Shown: positions 1 through 9,320, numbered from the stretch's first letter. The stretch is DNA of 64,000 nucleotides from Pseudomonas chlororaphis (GCA_001023535.1 CP011020.1:4834501-4898500), one strand, 5' to 3'. Program-made: numbers and translations. The notes: generated by a model not told the origin, from the sequence alone.

Positions 1-819
1 TACGCGACCTTGCAGCAGCGATTGGGACCGGTGACGCCGTTCGAACTGGCGGTGGCCGGCGCACGGTTGATGGCGACGCCGGGGCTGGCGTTCCTGGTGG
101 GCTATCAGGCGGCGTTGCGCGCGCTCTGGCCCAGTGCGCCCCAGGGCCTGGGCGCGCTGTGTGCCACCGAGCAGCGCAGCCTGCGCCCGGCCGACCTGCA
201 CACCCGCCTCGACGACTTGCGCCTGAGCGGGCGCAAGGACTTCGTCACCGCCGGCGACGCCGCCGAGTGGCTGCTCATCGCCGCTCGCAGCGAAGCACCG
301 GGGCAAACGCCGCGGCTGAGCCTGGCGGTGGTCTACCCCGGCGAGCCTGGCGTGCACCTGGAAACACTCCCGGCCATGCCCCTGATGCCCGACATCAGCC
401 ATGGTCGCGTACGCCTTGAGGGCGCGTTGTGCGAATTGCTCGCGGGCGATGGCTGGGATGCCTATGTGAAACCGTTCCGCACCCTGGAAGACCTTTACGT
501 ACTCAGCGCCATGACTGCCTGGCTGTATGGCGTGGGGCAAGAGTGCGACTGGCCCCAGGCGCTGCAACTACGCTTGCTGGCGCTGCTCGCCGGGTGCGCG
601 GAGGTGAGCCGGCACAACCCTTCCAGCGCCGCCGGGCATGTACTGCTGGGTGGCTTGTTCGCTCAGTTCCAGGGGCTGGAGGGGGAATTGAATGCCGCAC
701 TGGCCGCCGGGCCGACGCCCTGGCGCGAGATGTGGACGCGGGATAAAGCAGTGATGGACATGGCGGCGGGCGCGCGGGCCAAGCGGTTGGCCAAGGCGTT
801 GGGCAGCACGGCTAAGTGA
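1..819 (+). CDS. Acyl-CoA dehydrogenase-like protein, 3' part
   Basis: The frame is open to the left edge of the window (Y-A-T before the first possible TTG start at 10), so the gene begins outside and about 272 C-terminal codons are visible. The stretch CATEQRSLRP, then SGRKDFVTAGD and LLIAARS, followed by a GEPGVHLE segment, has the order and spacing of the middle beta-domain of acyl-CoA dehydrogenases. The alpha-helical C-terminal part is shorter and more divergent than in canonical enzymes. I therefore call it acyl-CoA dehydrogenase-like rather than assign a substrate; family members oxidise acyl-CoA thioesters with FAD in the cytoplasm. A REP pair follows immediately downstream. Confidence 0.6.
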   Translation, partial: YATLQQRLGPVTPFELAVAGARLMATPGLAFLVGYQAALRALWPSAPQGLGALCATEQRSLRPADLHTRLDDLRLSGRKDFVTAGDAAEWLLIAARSEAPGQTPRLSLAVVYPGEPGVHLETLPAMPLMPDISHGRVRLEGALCELLAGDGWDAYVKPFRTLEDLYVLSAMTAWLYGVGQECDWPQALQLRLLALLAGCAEVSRHNPSSAAGHVLLGGLFAQFQGLEGELNAALAAGPTPWREMWTRDKAVMDMAAGARAKRLAKALGSTAK

Positions 820-895
820 CCCACCCCTGTGAGGGCGAGCAAGCACCCACCCGAGATTTGGCGTGTACGCTGCCTTTGCATGCACCACCTGACTC

Positions 896-983
896 TGTGG
901 GAGCGGGCTTGCCCGCGAAGACGGCGGCACATTCAGCCTCTTCATGACAGACACGCCGCTTTCGCGACCAAGCTCGCTCCCAC
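896..983. repeat. REPIN: paired inverted REP sequences
   Basis: A GTGGGAGCGGGCTTGCCCGCG arm at the left faces a CGCGACCAAGCTCGCTCCCAC arm at the right, about 45 bases apart. This is the usual two-REP hairpin of fluorescent pseudomonads, placed between two genes on the same strand. Confidence 0.85.
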
Positions 984-1055
984 CTCCCGCCCTGGCACTC
1001 AAACTGTCATCAAGCTCGACTAGGATCAGCAGGTTCAATCCTGCGAGCCCCACGC

Positions 1056-2150
1056 ATGTCCAAAGGCTGGTTGCTGATCCCGCTCCTGCTGCTCACCCTG
1101 AGCGCCCACGCCGAAGACTGGCCTGGCGAGCAATGGCCCACCGGCCCTGCAACCAGTGGGCCGGCGGTTGAAGCCCTGGAGCAATACGCTTTCCCGGCTC
1201 GGGACGACGCCACCCGCCAAGGCATCCGTACCGACGCGCTGCTGGTGATCCGCGACGGTCGCCTGGTCTACGAACGTTACGCCGGGCCGAACAGCGCCGA
1301 CACCCCGCACCTGACCTGGTCCATCAGCAAAAGCCTGCTGGCGACGCTGTTCGGCGTGGCCTACGGGGAGCGGCTGTTCGATCTGCAGGACCCGGCCGCC
1401 CGGTATTACCCGGCCCTGGACCAGCAGCCGACGATGACCCTGGCGGATCTGTTCCACTGGGCGTCCGGCCTGGACTGGCAGGAGGACTACGAATACGCGC
1501 CGCTCAATTCGTCGGTGGTGGCGATGCTGTACACCCGCGGACGCCACGACATGGCGGCGTTCACCGCACGGCATGAGCGCTACAGCCCACCGGGTCAGGC
1601 GTTCCGTTACTCCAGCGGCGACAGCAACCTGCTGGCGGCGGCGCTGAGGAACATCGTCGGGCCGCAGCGTTATCCCGATTACCCCTGGACGGCCCTGTTC
1701 GAACCGCTGGGCATTCGCCGCGCCACTTGGGAAAGCGATACCAGTGGCACGTTCGTCGGTTCGTCCTATGCCTACCTCACGGCACGGGACCTGGCGCGGG
1801 TGGGGCTGTTGATGCAGCGCGACGGACGCTGGGGTGAGCGGCAACTGATCCCCAAGGCCTGGGTCGCGTTCAACCGCGAGCCCTTCGTCCACTTCCAGGC
1901 CGGCCAGGATGAAGCGGTTCCCGGAGGCCATTGGTGGCTCAATCGCGCCGCCGACCCGGCCATCCATCCTTGGCCCGATGCGCCGCCGGATACGTTCGCC
2001 GCGCTGGGCCATTGGGGCCAGGCGTTGTACGTCATTCCCAGCGTGAAGTTGGTAATCGTGCGCTACGGCGACGACCGCGACGGCTTGTATCGCCACAACG
2101 AACTGCTCAAGCGTGCGATGGCGGCGTTCGCCGAAACGGTGCAGCCATGA
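1056..2150 (+). CDS. Beta-lactamase-family serine hydrolase (class C / penicillin-binding-like), exported
   Basis: This 364-residue protein starts with a signal peptide (hydrophobic run at residues 5-17, probable cut after AHA). The SxxK nucleophile motif is S89-I-S-K92, and a YSSGDSN segment at 185-191 sits where the second catalytic tyrosine motif lies. A C-terminal GHWGQ box corresponds to the KTG/HxG element. These place it in the serine beta-lactamase-like superfamily (esterases, D-aminopeptidases, class C enzymes), acting in the periplasm. The true substrate cannot be read from the sequence, and resistance should not be assumed. Its stop overlaps the next start (ATGA), so the two genes are translationally coupled. 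Confidence 0.85.
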   Translation: MSKGWLLIPLLLLTLSAHAEDWPGEQWPTGPATSGPAVEALEQYAFPARDDATRQGIRTDALLVIRDGRLVYERYAGPNSADTPHLTWSISKSLLATLFGVAYGERLFDLQDPAARYYPALDQQPTMTLADLFHWASGLDWQEDYEYAPLNSSVVAMLYTRGRHDMAAFTARHERYSPPGQAFRYSSGDSNLLAAALRNIVGPQRYPDYPWTALFEPLGIRRATWESDTSGTFVGSSYAYLTARDLARVGLLMQRDGRWGERQLIPKAWVAFNREPFVHFQAGQDEAVPGGHWWLNRAADPAIHPWPDAPPDTFAALGHWGQALYVIPSVKLVIVRYGDDRDGLYRHNELLKRAMAAFAETVQP

Positions 2151-2458
2151 AGCGGCGCTGGCTGCTCGTGCTGTTGGCGGTTCTGTTCGTGGCGCTGGCC
2201 AGTTGGCTCTGGCGCGAGCGAACGGCGCTGCGGGTCTTTCCGGACATCATCAGCGCCTACACCGCCAAGGAGTACTGCTCGTGCCGCTACGTGATGCTGC
2301 AACCGGCCGACTATTGCCGTGGCTATGTGAAACAGTCGGTGCCCATCAGCGCATTCCTGGAAACCCCCGAGGCCAAACGCGTCACCGTCAGCGGCTTGGG
2401 TCGTAGCCACAGCGCGCGGTGGCTGGGAGAGCGGCAGGGGTGTCGGTTGGAGCCCTGA
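2147..2458 (+). CDS. Small exported or membrane-anchored protein, function unknown
   Basis: The ATG overlaps the stop of the serine hydrolase as ATGA, which decides the start over longer upstream options. The product is 103 residues: a Lys/Arg start, one hydrophobic segment at about residues 4-18, then a small domain with the cysteine pattern CSC-x(9-12)-C and a late RQGC. The cysteines suggest a periplasmic, disulphide-containing domain tethered by the N-terminal helix. I do not recognise a named family. Coupling to the hydrolase suggests a shared envelope role. Confidence 0.7.
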   Translation: MKRRWLLVLLAVLFVALASWLWRERTALRVFPDIISAYTAKEYCSCRYVMLQPADYCRGYVKQSVPISAFLETPEAKRVTVSGLGRSHSARWLGERQGCRLEP

Positions 2459-2483
2459 AAGCTGACTTTGGCGATTGCCTTTT

Positions 2484-2592
2484 GTGGCGAGGGAACTTGC
2501 TTGCGCTCGAGTGTGCAGCGCTCGCAAATTCTTCAGTCGGTCGTAATCTTGGGGCTGCCTCGCAGCCCAGCGGGAGCAAGCTCCCTCGCCAC
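2484..2592. repeat. REP-like palindrome, GTGGCGAGGG family
   Basis: GTGGCGAGGGAACTTGCTT at the left is mirrored by AGCAAGCTCCCTCGCCAC at the right, with GGGCTGC..GCAGCCC symmetry inside. It is a second repeat family, distinct from the GTGGGAGCGAGC type, and recurs at 9190-9320. Confidence 0.75.
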
Positions 2593-2692
2593 GGAATGTG
2601 TGGATAGCCGGTTCACTGTTGCAACAGACAGTTTGCAAGCGGCCCTGGCCCGGTTAAGGTTCGCCACAGGTTTATCTGTCTGCCGAGTGTGT

Positions 2693-3283
2693 ATGTTCAA
2701 GCGGTCTCTCTCCCACGCCGTCGCTACCTTGCTACTGGCCTGCGCCGCGCTGCCGGCCCAGGCCAACTGGTACCTGGACGGTGAATCGTCGCGGCTGTCG
2801 TTCATCAGCAGCAAGAACGGCAATGTCTCCGAGGTCCAGCGGTTCCTGGTGCTTCATGGTCAAGTCCAGCCCAATGGGCTGGCGCGCCTGGAAGTGGAAC
2901 TCGACTCCATCAACAGCGGCATCCCCCTGCGGGACGAGCGCATGCGCGCCGAGCTGTTCGAGGTCAAGCAGTTTGCCGAAGCGACGGCCACCGCGCAGAT
3001 CGACCTGGCACCCATCCAGGACCTGGCCAACGGCGCGCAACTGGAACTGCGCCTGCCGCTGACGGTGGACTTGCATGGCAAGCAGCATGAGTACAACGTC
3101 GAGCTGCTGGCCACTCGCCTGGATGAACGCCGCTTCCAGGTGGTGACCCTGGAGCCGGTGGTACTCGACGCCGCGGATTTCGAACTGGCGCCGGGCCTGG
3201 AAAAACTGCGCCATCTGGCCGGGTTGTCGGCCATCAGCCTCTCGGTGCCGGTCAATGCGGTGCTGATCTTTACGGCGCGCTGA
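2693..3283 (+). CDS. YceI-family periplasmic protein
   Basis: The product is 196 residues from the ATG at 2693, which directly precedes a Lys/Arg-led signal peptide (MFKRSLSHAV...LPAQA). An upstream frame extension to 2468 runs through the REP element and is not credible. The mature part begins NWYLDGESSRLSFISSK and continues with the beta-strand repeats and the ELF-x-V segment of YceI/lipocalin-like proteins, which bind polyisoprenoid-type or amphiphilic ligands in the periplasm. It ends one base before a phospholipase D-family gene, which suggests co-transcription and perhaps a shared link to membrane lipids; that link is inference. Confidence 0.85.
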   Translation: MFKRSLSHAVATLLLACAALPAQANWYLDGESSRLSFISSKNGNVSEVQRFLVLHGQVQPNGLARLEVELDSINSGIPLRDERMRAELFEVKQFAEATATAQIDLAPIQDLANGAQLELRLPLTVDLHGKQHEYNVELLATRLDERRFQVVTLEPVVLDAADFELAPGLEKLRHLAGLSAISLSVPVNAVLIFTAR

Positions 3284-3284
3284 C

Positions 3285-4442
3285 ATGAGCGGCCCGGTCT
3301 TCCCCTGGCGTGACGGCAACCGCTTCGAGCTGCTGATCGACGGGCCGCAATTCTTCCCGCGCATGCTGGTGGAAATCGCCCGCGCCCAGGAACAGGTCGA
3401 GCTGGAACTGTACCTGGTGGAAGCGGGGCACTGTGCCGAGGCGATGGTCCAGGCCCTGGTGCAGGCGGCCGAGCGCGGTGTTCGCGTGCGGTGCCTGTTC
3501 GACGACTACGGCAGCCTGGCGTTTACCCTCAGCCTGCGCAATCGCCTGGTCGAAGCCGGGGTGGAGCTGCGTTTCTACAACCGCCTGAGCTGGCGGCGTT
3601 GGGTGCGCAATTTCTACCGTGACCACCGCAAGTTGTTGCTGGTGGACCAGCGCTTGGCAGTGGTGGGCGGCACCGGCGTGACCGATGAATTCTGGAACCC
3701 CCTGGATGATCGCAGCGAATGGCACGAGGTGATGGTGGAAATCGTCGGCCCGCTGGTGCTCGACTGGCAGTTGCTGTTTGACCGCCAGTGGCTCGCCAAC
3801 CGTCATCGGCGCGCCTGGAAGCCGGCTTCCAACTTCGGCTTGCCGCGCCTGCCACGTGTTCCGCCGGCGGGCGAGGGCATGGGGCGGGTGGCGTATGCCG
3901 ACGCCCGCCAGCACCGCGACATCCTGCAATCATTGTCCCGGGCGCTGAACAGCGGCCAGAAACGCATCTGGATGGCGACCCCGTATTTCCTGCCGACGTG
4001 GAACGTCCGGCGCTCCCTGCGCAAGGCAGCGGCCCGGGGTATCGACGTGCGCCTGCTGTTGACCGGCCCGCGCACCGACCACCCCTCCGTGCGCTACGCC
4101 GGGCACCGTTACTACCCGCGATTGCTCAAGGCCGGGGTGAAGATCTTTGAGTACCAGCCCTGTTTCCTGCACCTGAAGATGGTGCTGGTGGACGACTGGG
4201 TCAGCATCGGCTCGTGTAACTTCGATCACTGGAACCTGCGCTTCAACCTGGAAGCCAACCTCGAAGCCCTGGACCCCGGGCTCAGCCAGGCGGTGGCGGC
4301 GAGTTTCGAGCGCGATTTCAGCCAGAGCCTGCAAGTCAGCCTCGACGCCTGGCGGCGCCGACCGCTGTGGAAGCGGTTCAAGCAGCGGCTGTGGGGATGG
4401 GTGGACCGGTTGGTGGTGAACCTGTTGGATCGGCGAGGCTAG
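3285..4442 (+). CDS. clsB: Cardiolipin synthase B-like phospholipase D family protein
   Basis: This 385-residue protein has two HKD motifs, H114-x-K116-x4-D121 and H296-x-K298-x4-D303, each followed by the Gly-Gly/Gly-Ser and Asn/Asp residues that complete a PLD active site. Length, and the absence of the two N-terminal membrane helices found in ClsA, fit the ClsB (YbhO) group, which makes cardiolipin by phosphatidyl transfer at the inner membrane. It starts one base after the yceI-like stop. Other PLD-family lipid transferases remain possible, so the symbol is a best match. Confidence 0.8.
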   Translation: MSGPVFPWRDGNRFELLIDGPQFFPRMLVEIARAQEQVELELYLVEAGHCAEAMVQALVQAAERGVRVRCLFDDYGSLAFTLSLRNRLVEAGVELRFYNRLSWRRWVRNFYRDHRKLLLVDQRLAVVGGTGVTDEFWNPLDDRSEWHEVMVEIVGPLVLDWQLLFDRQWLANRHRRAWKPASNFGLPRLPRVPPAGEGMGRVAYADARQHRDILQSLSRALNSGQKRIWMATPYFLPTWNVRRSLRKAAARGIDVRLLLTGPRTDHPSVRYAGHRYYPRLLKAGVKIFEYQPCFLHLKMVLVDDWVSIGSCNFDHWNLRFNLEANLEALDPGLSQAVAASFERDFSQSLQVSLDAWRRRPLWKRFKQRLWGWVDRLVVNLLDRRG

Positions 4443-4463
4443 CCTGAACACCCAGATACAACG

Positions 4464-4551
4464 GTGGGAACGAGCTTGCTCGCGATGGCGGTCTGATGTT
4501 CGACATCTGAGTTGAATGTTAAGCCGCTATCGCGAGCAAGCTCGCTCCCAC
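4464..4551. repeat. REPIN: paired inverted REP sequences
   Basis: GTGGGAACGAGCTTGCTCGCGA at the left pairs with TCGCGAGCAAGCTCGCTCCCAC at the right around a short variable centre. It lies between convergent genes (clsB-like and bglX) and may also act as a hairpin terminator for both. Confidence 0.85.
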
Positions 4552-4574
4552 ATGGGTTTTGTGTTGCCTGGGGA

Positions 4575-6866
4575 TCAGAGCAACTCAAAACTCTGTTGCT
4601 TCACATCCTGGGAGTCCAGGCCGATCTGCACATTGAACTTGCCCGGTTCGGCGGCGTACTTGAGCTGGGCATTGAAGAACTTCAGGTCATCCTCGCTGAT
4701 GGTGAAGTGGACGACCTTCTTCTCGCCGGCCTTGAGCATCACCTTGCGGAAGTTCTTCAGTTCCTTCACCGGGCGGATGATCGAGCCCGTCACGTCCTGG
4801 ATGTACAACTGCACCACGGTCTCGCCGTCACGCTTGCCGGTGTTCTCCACCGTCACGCTGGCGTCGAGCTTGCCGGTCTTGTTCAGCGTGGTCGACGACA
4901 GGGCCATGTCCGACAGGCTGAACTCGGTGTAGCTCAGGCCGTAGCCGAAGGGGTAGAGCGGGCCGGTGGTGTCGTCGAAGTATTGCGAGGTGTAGTTGCC
5001 TGGCTTGCCGGGTGTGAACGGCCGGCCGATGCTCAGGTGGTTGTAGTAGGTCGGAATCTGCCCAACCGAACGTGGGAAAGTGATCGGCAGCTTGCCCGAT
5101 GGGTTGTAGTCGCCAAACAGCACGTCGGCGATGGCATTGCCGCCCTCGGTGCCGCTGAACCAGGTTTCCAGGATCGCATCGGCCTGTTGCTGTTCTTCCA
5201 GCAACGACAGCGGACGGCCGTTCATCAACACCAGCACCAGCGGCTTGCCGGTGGCTTTCAGGGCCTTGATCAACTCGCGTTGGCTGGCCGGGATGTTCAG
5301 TTCGGTGCGGCTTGAGGACTCGTGGGACATGCCACGGGATTCACCCACCGCGGCCACCACCACATCGGCGTCCTTGGCGGCTTTCACCGCTTCGTCGATC
5401 AGCACCTGGGCCGGACGCGGGTCGTCCACCACTTCCGGGGCATCGAAGTTGAGGAAGTTCAGGTAGTCGAGCACCTTCTTGTCGCTGGTGATGTTGGCGC
5501 CACGGGCGTAGACCAGTTTCGACTCGGCGCCCAGGGCGCGGGTCATGCCGTCGAACAGCGTGACCGACTGCGCAGGGCGCCCGGCGGCGGCCCAACTGCC
5601 CATCATGTCGATCGGTGCCTTGGCCAGCGGGCCGACCAAGGCGATTTTCGCGCTCTTTTTCAGGGGCAGGGTCTGGTTGCGGTTCTCCAGCAACACCAGG
5701 CTGCGGCGTGCCACGTCACGGGCGTCGGCGCGGTGCAGGCGGCTTTCGGCGTAGGTGTCGGCCGGGTCATCCTCGGCCTTGCCGATGCGCAGGTACGGGT
5801 CCTTGAACAGGCCCATGTCGTACTTGGCAGCCAGCACTTCACGCACCGCGTTGTCGATGTCGCTCTGCTCGATCTCGCCGGACTTGAGCAGCCCCGGCAA
5901 TTCCTTGCCATACAGCGAGTCGTTCATGCTCATGTCGATGCCGGCCTTGATCGCCAGCTTCGCCGCTTCGCGACCGTCCCGGGCGACGCCGTGCTTGATC
6001 AGTTCGAAGATCGCGCCGTGATCGCTCACGGCCAGGCCCTTGAAGCCCCACTCCTTGCGCAGCAGGTCGTGCATCAGCCAGGTGTTGGCCGTGGCCGGTA
6101 TGCCGTTGATGGAGTTCAGCGCGACCATTACCCCGCCGGCGCCGGCATCGATGGCGGCGCGGTAGGGGGGCAGGTAGTCCTGGTACATTTTCACCGGGCT
6201 CATGTCCACGGTGTTGTAGTCCCGGCCGCCTTCCACGGCGCCGTACAGGGCGAAGTGCTTGACGCTGGCCATGATGCTGTCGGCGGCGTTGGCGCCGTTG
6301 CCCTGGAACGCCTTGACCATCACCCCGGCGATGCGCGACACCAGGTAGGTGTCTTCGCCAAAGCCTTCGGACGTCCGCCCCCAGCGCGGGTCGCGGGAGA
6401 TGTCGACCATCGGCGCGAAGGTGATGTCCAGGCTGTCGGCAGCGGCTTCCTGGGCGGCGATGCGCCCGGAGTGGTAGATGGCGTCCATGTCCCAGCTCGA
6501 CGCCAGGGCCAGGGGGATCGGGAAAATGGTGCGGTGGCCGTGGATCACGTCATAGGCGAAGAACATCGGGATCTTCAACCGGCTGCGCATGGCCGCGTCC
6601 TGCATCGGACGGTTTTCATCGCGGGTGATGGAGTTGAACGTGCCGCCGATGTTCCCCGCGGCGATTTCCTTGCGGATCATCTCCCGGGGCATTTCCGGGC
6701 CGATGCTAATCAGCCGCAACTGGCCGATCTTCTCTTCGAGGGTCATCTGCTTCATCAGGTTGCTGATGAAGGCATCCTTGTTCTCTATGGGGGCTGGCAG
6801 GTTGTCGGCTACTACGGATTGACTGGCCAGGGTGACAAACAGGCCCAGCAAACACAGCTTCTTCAT
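4575..6866 (-). CDS. bglX: Periplasmic beta-glucosidase, glycoside hydrolase family 3
   Basis: From the ATG at 6866, chosen because it opens a clean signal peptide (MKKLCLLGLF...SVVA), the product is 763 residues, the normal BglX length. The N-terminal TIM-barrel domain contains the R-W-G-R segment, KHFALYG and the nucleophile context VSDHGAI. The alpha/beta sandwich follows with AAVGESRGMSHES, and a fibronectin type III-like C-terminal domain ends the protein. BglX hydrolyses beta-glucosides and short glucan oligosaccharides in the periplasm. The gene stands alone, convergent with the clsB-like gene and divergent from lemA. Confidence 0.93.
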   Translation of the reverse strand: MKKLCLLGLFVTLASQSVVADNLPAPIENKDAFISNLMKQMTLEEKIGQLRLISIGPEMPREMIRKEIAAGNIGGTFNSITRDENRPMQDAAMRSRLKIPMFFAYDVIHGHRTIFPIPLALASSWDMDAIYHSGRIAAQEAAADSLDITFAPMVDISRDPRWGRTSEGFGEDTYLVSRIAGVMVKAFQGNGANAADSIMASVKHFALYGAVEGGRDYNTVDMSPVKMYQDYLPPYRAAIDAGAGGVMVALNSINGIPATANTWLMHDLLRKEWGFKGLAVSDHGAIFELIKHGVARDGREAAKLAIKAGIDMSMNDSLYGKELPGLLKSGEIEQSDIDNAVREVLAAKYDMGLFKDPYLRIGKAEDDPADTYAESRLHRADARDVARRSLVLLENRNQTLPLKKSAKIALVGPLAKAPIDMMGSWAAAGRPAQSVTLFDGMTRALGAESKLVYARGANITSDKKVLDYLNFLNFDAPEVVDDPRPAQVLIDEAVKAAKDADVVVAAVGESRGMSHESSSRTELNIPASQRELIKALKATGKPLVLVLMNGRPLSLLEEQQQADAILETWFSGTEGGNAIADVLFGDYNPSGKLPITFPRSVGQIPTYYNHLSIGRPFTPGKPGNYTSQYFDDTTGPLYPFGYGLSYTEFSLSDMALSSTTLNKTGKLDASVTVENTGKRDGETVVQLYIQDVTGSIIRPVKELKNFRKVMLKAGEKKVVHFTISEDDLKFFNAQLKYAAEPGKFNVQIGLDSQDVKQQSFELL

Positions 6867-7113
6867 GAATAGTTTTCTCGCAAGCCTAAAGGGCGGTGAG
6901 CACACGCCGGTCAGCCAAAATGTGAGGAGCGGCTATTGTTGTTCGGTCAAATACAGCACACTTTCGAGCCCGGTGGGCTGAACTTAGTTTCGCACCGCGC
7001 ATCTTTTAGCCCATCGCCCTGATTGAATCCAGTGCGGCGGCAGATTATGCCCTAGACGCCGAGGCGATAGGTGGCCGCGTTTTTTAATGTCATGCAAGGG
7101 AGAGCTTCACCCG

Positions 7114-7722
7114 ATGAATCTACGACTGAACCACCGCAGCGGCTTACAGGTGCTGGTGCTGATGCTGTTCACCACGCTGCTGGCCGGTTGCGGCATCAAC
7201 AACATCCCGACCCTGGACGAACAGGCCAAGGCCGCCTGGGGCCAGGTGCAGAACCAGTACCAGCGGCGTGCCGACCTGATCCCCAACCTGGTGGAAACCG
7301 TCAAGGGCTACGCCCAGCATGAACAGGAAACCCTCACCGCCGTGGTCGAGGCCCGGGCCAAGGCCACGTCGATCCAGGTCGATGCCAGCACCCTGGACAA
7401 CCCGGAAAAACTCAAGCAGTTCCAGCAGGCACAGGATCAACTGTCCGGGGCATTGAGCCGGCTGATGGTGGTGTCCGAACGTTATCCGGACCTCAAGGCC
7501 AACCAGAACTTCCTGGCCCTGCAATCGCAACTCGAAGGCACCGAGAACCGCATCGCCGTGGCCCGTCGCGACTTCATCCTGGCGGTGCAGCAGTACAACA
7601 CCGAGATCCGTACCTTCCCGGGACGCCTGTGGCACAGCGTGATGTACAGCGACCTGCCGGTCCGCCAGACCTTCGAGGCCACCAGCCCCGATGCCGAGAA
7701 AGCGCCCCAGGTGAAGTTCTGA
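7114..7722 (+). CDS. lemA: LemA family lipoprotein
   Basis: The product is 202 residues from the ATG at 7114, preceded by an AGGGAG ribosome site; starting here gives a proper lipoprotein signal with lipobox LLAGC and Cys26 as lipidation site. The body is all-helical with the family pattern Q-Y-Q-R-R-A-D-L-I-P-N-L-V-E-T-V-K-G and RNFI-like RRDFI followed by an F-P-G segment. It opens a three-gene run with two TPM-domain proteins, the widespread LemA-TPM arrangement associated with the cell envelope and membrane protein quality control. Molecular function is unresolved. The symbol names the family and does not imply the GacS-type sensor once also called LemA. Confidence 0.88.
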   Translation: MNLRLNHRSGLQVLVLMLFTTLLAGCGINNIPTLDEQAKAAWGQVQNQYQRRADLIPNLVETVKGYAQHEQETLTAVVEARAKATSIQVDASTLDNPEKLKQFQQAQDQLSGALSRLMVVSERYPDLKANQNFLALQSQLEGTENRIAVARRDFILAVQQYNTEIRTFPGRLWHSVMYSDLPVRQTFEATSPDAEKAPQVKF

Positions 7723-7750
7723 TCGGTACCCGGCGCCTACAGGAGTTCCA

Positions 7751-8521
7751 ATGCGCGTGTTGAAATTTGGCCTGGTGCTGTTGCTCTGGGTGTTTGCAGT
7801 CACGGCCCAGGCCGAGTTGAAGTTTCCGGCGCTGACCGGGCGGGTGGTGGACACCGCCCAGTTGCTTGAGCCGGCGGTGCGCGAGCAACTGGATGCGCAG
7901 CTCAAGTCCCATGAGCAGGCGACCGGCGAGCAGGTGGTCGTCGTCACGGTGCCAGACCTGCAAGGCGCCAGGATCGAGGACTTCGGCTATCTGCTCGGGC
8001 GCCACTGGGGCATCGGGCAGAAGGATAAAAACAACGGCGCCCTGCTGATCGTCGCCCGGGATGACCGTAAACTGCGCATCGAGGTGGGCTACGGCCTGGA
8101 GGACCGCCTGACCGACGCCCAGAGTTCGGTGATCATCAACCAGGTGATCACCCCGGCGTTCAAGACCGGCAACTTCAACAAGGGCATCAGCGACGGCGTG
8201 TCGGCGATGCTGGTGGTGCTGGGCGGCAGCCCGCTGGATGAACCGGCGCCGGTGTACAGCACGGACGAGCAGCAGGAGGGCGATTTCGTCCAGCGGCACC
8301 CGTGGCTGTTCGTCCTGCTGGTGATGCTGTTTATCATCACCGTGATGGTGTGCCAGGTGCTGGGCATCCTGCCCGTAAGCATCGGCAGCTCCAGCGGTTC
8401 CAGTAGCAGTGGTTCCAGTGGTGGTTTTGGCGGCGGTGACTCCAGCGACGGAGGGGGCGGCGGAGGCTTCAGCGGGGGCGGTGGCAGTTTTGGAGGCGGC
8501 GGTTCGTCGGGCGGCTGGTGA
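7751..8521 (+). CDS. TPM-domain membrane protein (YgcG family) with Gly/Ser tail
   Basis: This 256-residue protein has a signal peptide (MRVLKFGLVLLLWVFAVTAQA), a TPM domain at about residues 25-155 with the motif GRVVDTAQLL and a hallmark RIEVGYGLEDRLTDAQSS, one membrane helix at about 187-207, and a low-complexity Gly/Ser tail to the end. TPM proteins are periplasmic or thylakoid repair factors with a thioredoxin-like fold, often next to LemA as here. A ribosome site (AGGAG) lies 7 bases before the ATG. The tail is common in the family. Confidence 0.88.
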   Translation: MRVLKFGLVLLLWVFAVTAQAELKFPALTGRVVDTAQLLEPAVREQLDAQLKSHEQATGEQVVVVTVPDLQGARIEDFGYLLGRHWGIGQKDKNNGALLIVARDDRKLRIEVGYGLEDRLTDAQSSVIINQVITPAFKTGNFNKGISDGVSAMLVVLGGSPLDEPAPVYSTDEQQEGDFVQRHPWLFVLLVMLFIITVMVCQVLGILPVSIGSSSGSSSSGSSGGFGGGDSSDGGGGGGFSGGGGSFGGGGSSGGW

Positions 8522-8549
8522 CAATAATAATGAACGGGCATTTCTAACC

Positions 8550-9167
8550 ATGGCATTACTGACTGAACACGAACAACGCAAGGTGGCCGAGGCCATTGCC
8601 CGGGTCGAGCAGGATACCGACGCCGAGCTGGTCACGGTGCTCGCCGCCCGTGCCGACGACTATGCCTACATCCCGCTGCTGTGGGCCAGCCTGCTGGCCC
8701 TGGTGGTGCCCGGCGTGGTGCATTACCTCACGGGCTGGCTGGCGATGCACAGTTTGCTGCTGGTGCAATGGCTCAGCTTCATCGGCTTGTGCCTGGTGTT
8801 TCGCATTCCCCGCATCACCACGCACCTGATCCCCCGTTCCGTACGGCATTGGCGCGCCTCCAACCTGGCGCGCCGGCAGTTCCTCGAACAGAACCTGCAC
8901 CACACGGTGGGCGGCACGGGCATGTTGATCTTCGTCTGCGAGGCCGAGCGCTACGTGGAAATCCTGGTGGACGAGGGCATTTCCAAGCGCCTCGACAACA
9001 AGCATTGGGACGCCATCGTCGCCACGTTCACCCAGCAGGTGCGCCAGGGCCAGACGTTGCAGGGCTTCGTGAACTGCATCGAAGCCTGCGGCACCTTGCT
9101 CAAGGAACACGTGCCGGTGACCCAGGCGCGCAATGAATTGCCGAACCGGTTGGTGGTGTTGGGCTGA
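8550..9167 (+). CDS. TPM-domain membrane protein, second copy
   Basis: Of 205 residues from the ATG at 8550, the N-terminal part (LTEHEQRKVAEAIARVEQDTDAELVTVLA) and the C-terminal part (VGGTGMLIFVCEAERYVEILVDEGI) are the two halves of a TPM domain. Two membrane helices at about residues 35-80 are inserted between them. This split arrangement matches the second TPM protein of LemA clusters. The start 28 bases after the previous stop was preferred over an upstream frame that overlaps the Gly/Ser tail. It probably works with the two upstream proteins at the inner membrane. Confidence 0.85.
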   Translation: MALLTEHEQRKVAEAIARVEQDTDAELVTVLAARADDYAYIPLLWASLLALVVPGVVHYLTGWLAMHSLLLVQWLSFIGLCLVFRIPRITTHLIPRSVRHWRASNLARRQFLEQNLHHTVGGTGMLIFVCEAERYVEILVDEGISKRLDNKHWDAIVATFTQQVRQGQTLQGFVNCIEACGTLLKEHVPVTQARNELPNRLVVLG

Positions 9168-9189
9168 AGATCTGCTGTCGAACATCGTT

Positions 9190-9320
9190 GTGGCGAGGGG
9201 ATTTATCCCCGCTGGGGGCGAAGCCCCCCAAAGAGCCGACGGCTGGAACGCCAAGCGATCTGGTCGCCTGTTTTTTTGAGGGCTGCTGCGCAGCCCAACG
9301 GGGATAAATCCCCTCGCCAC
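9190..9320. repeat. REP-like palindrome, GTGGCGAGGGGATTTATCCCC family
   Basis: GTGGCGAGGGGATTTATCCC at the left is mirrored by GGGATAAATCCCCTCGCCAC at the right, and a GGGGGCGAAGCCCCC hairpin sits inside. It belongs to the same repeat family as 2484-2592, and the arms are better preserved here. Confidence 0.8.

Noticed and set aside
1056..2150. Resistance beta-lactamase
   Set aside because: The fold signatures are shared with esterases and peptidases, and the genomic context gives no resistance link, so only the family call is kept.
5322..6872. Long plus-strand open frame opposite bglX
   Set aside because: It mirrors a clear GH3 enzyme on the other strand; long antisense frames are expected in GC-rich Pseudomonas genes.
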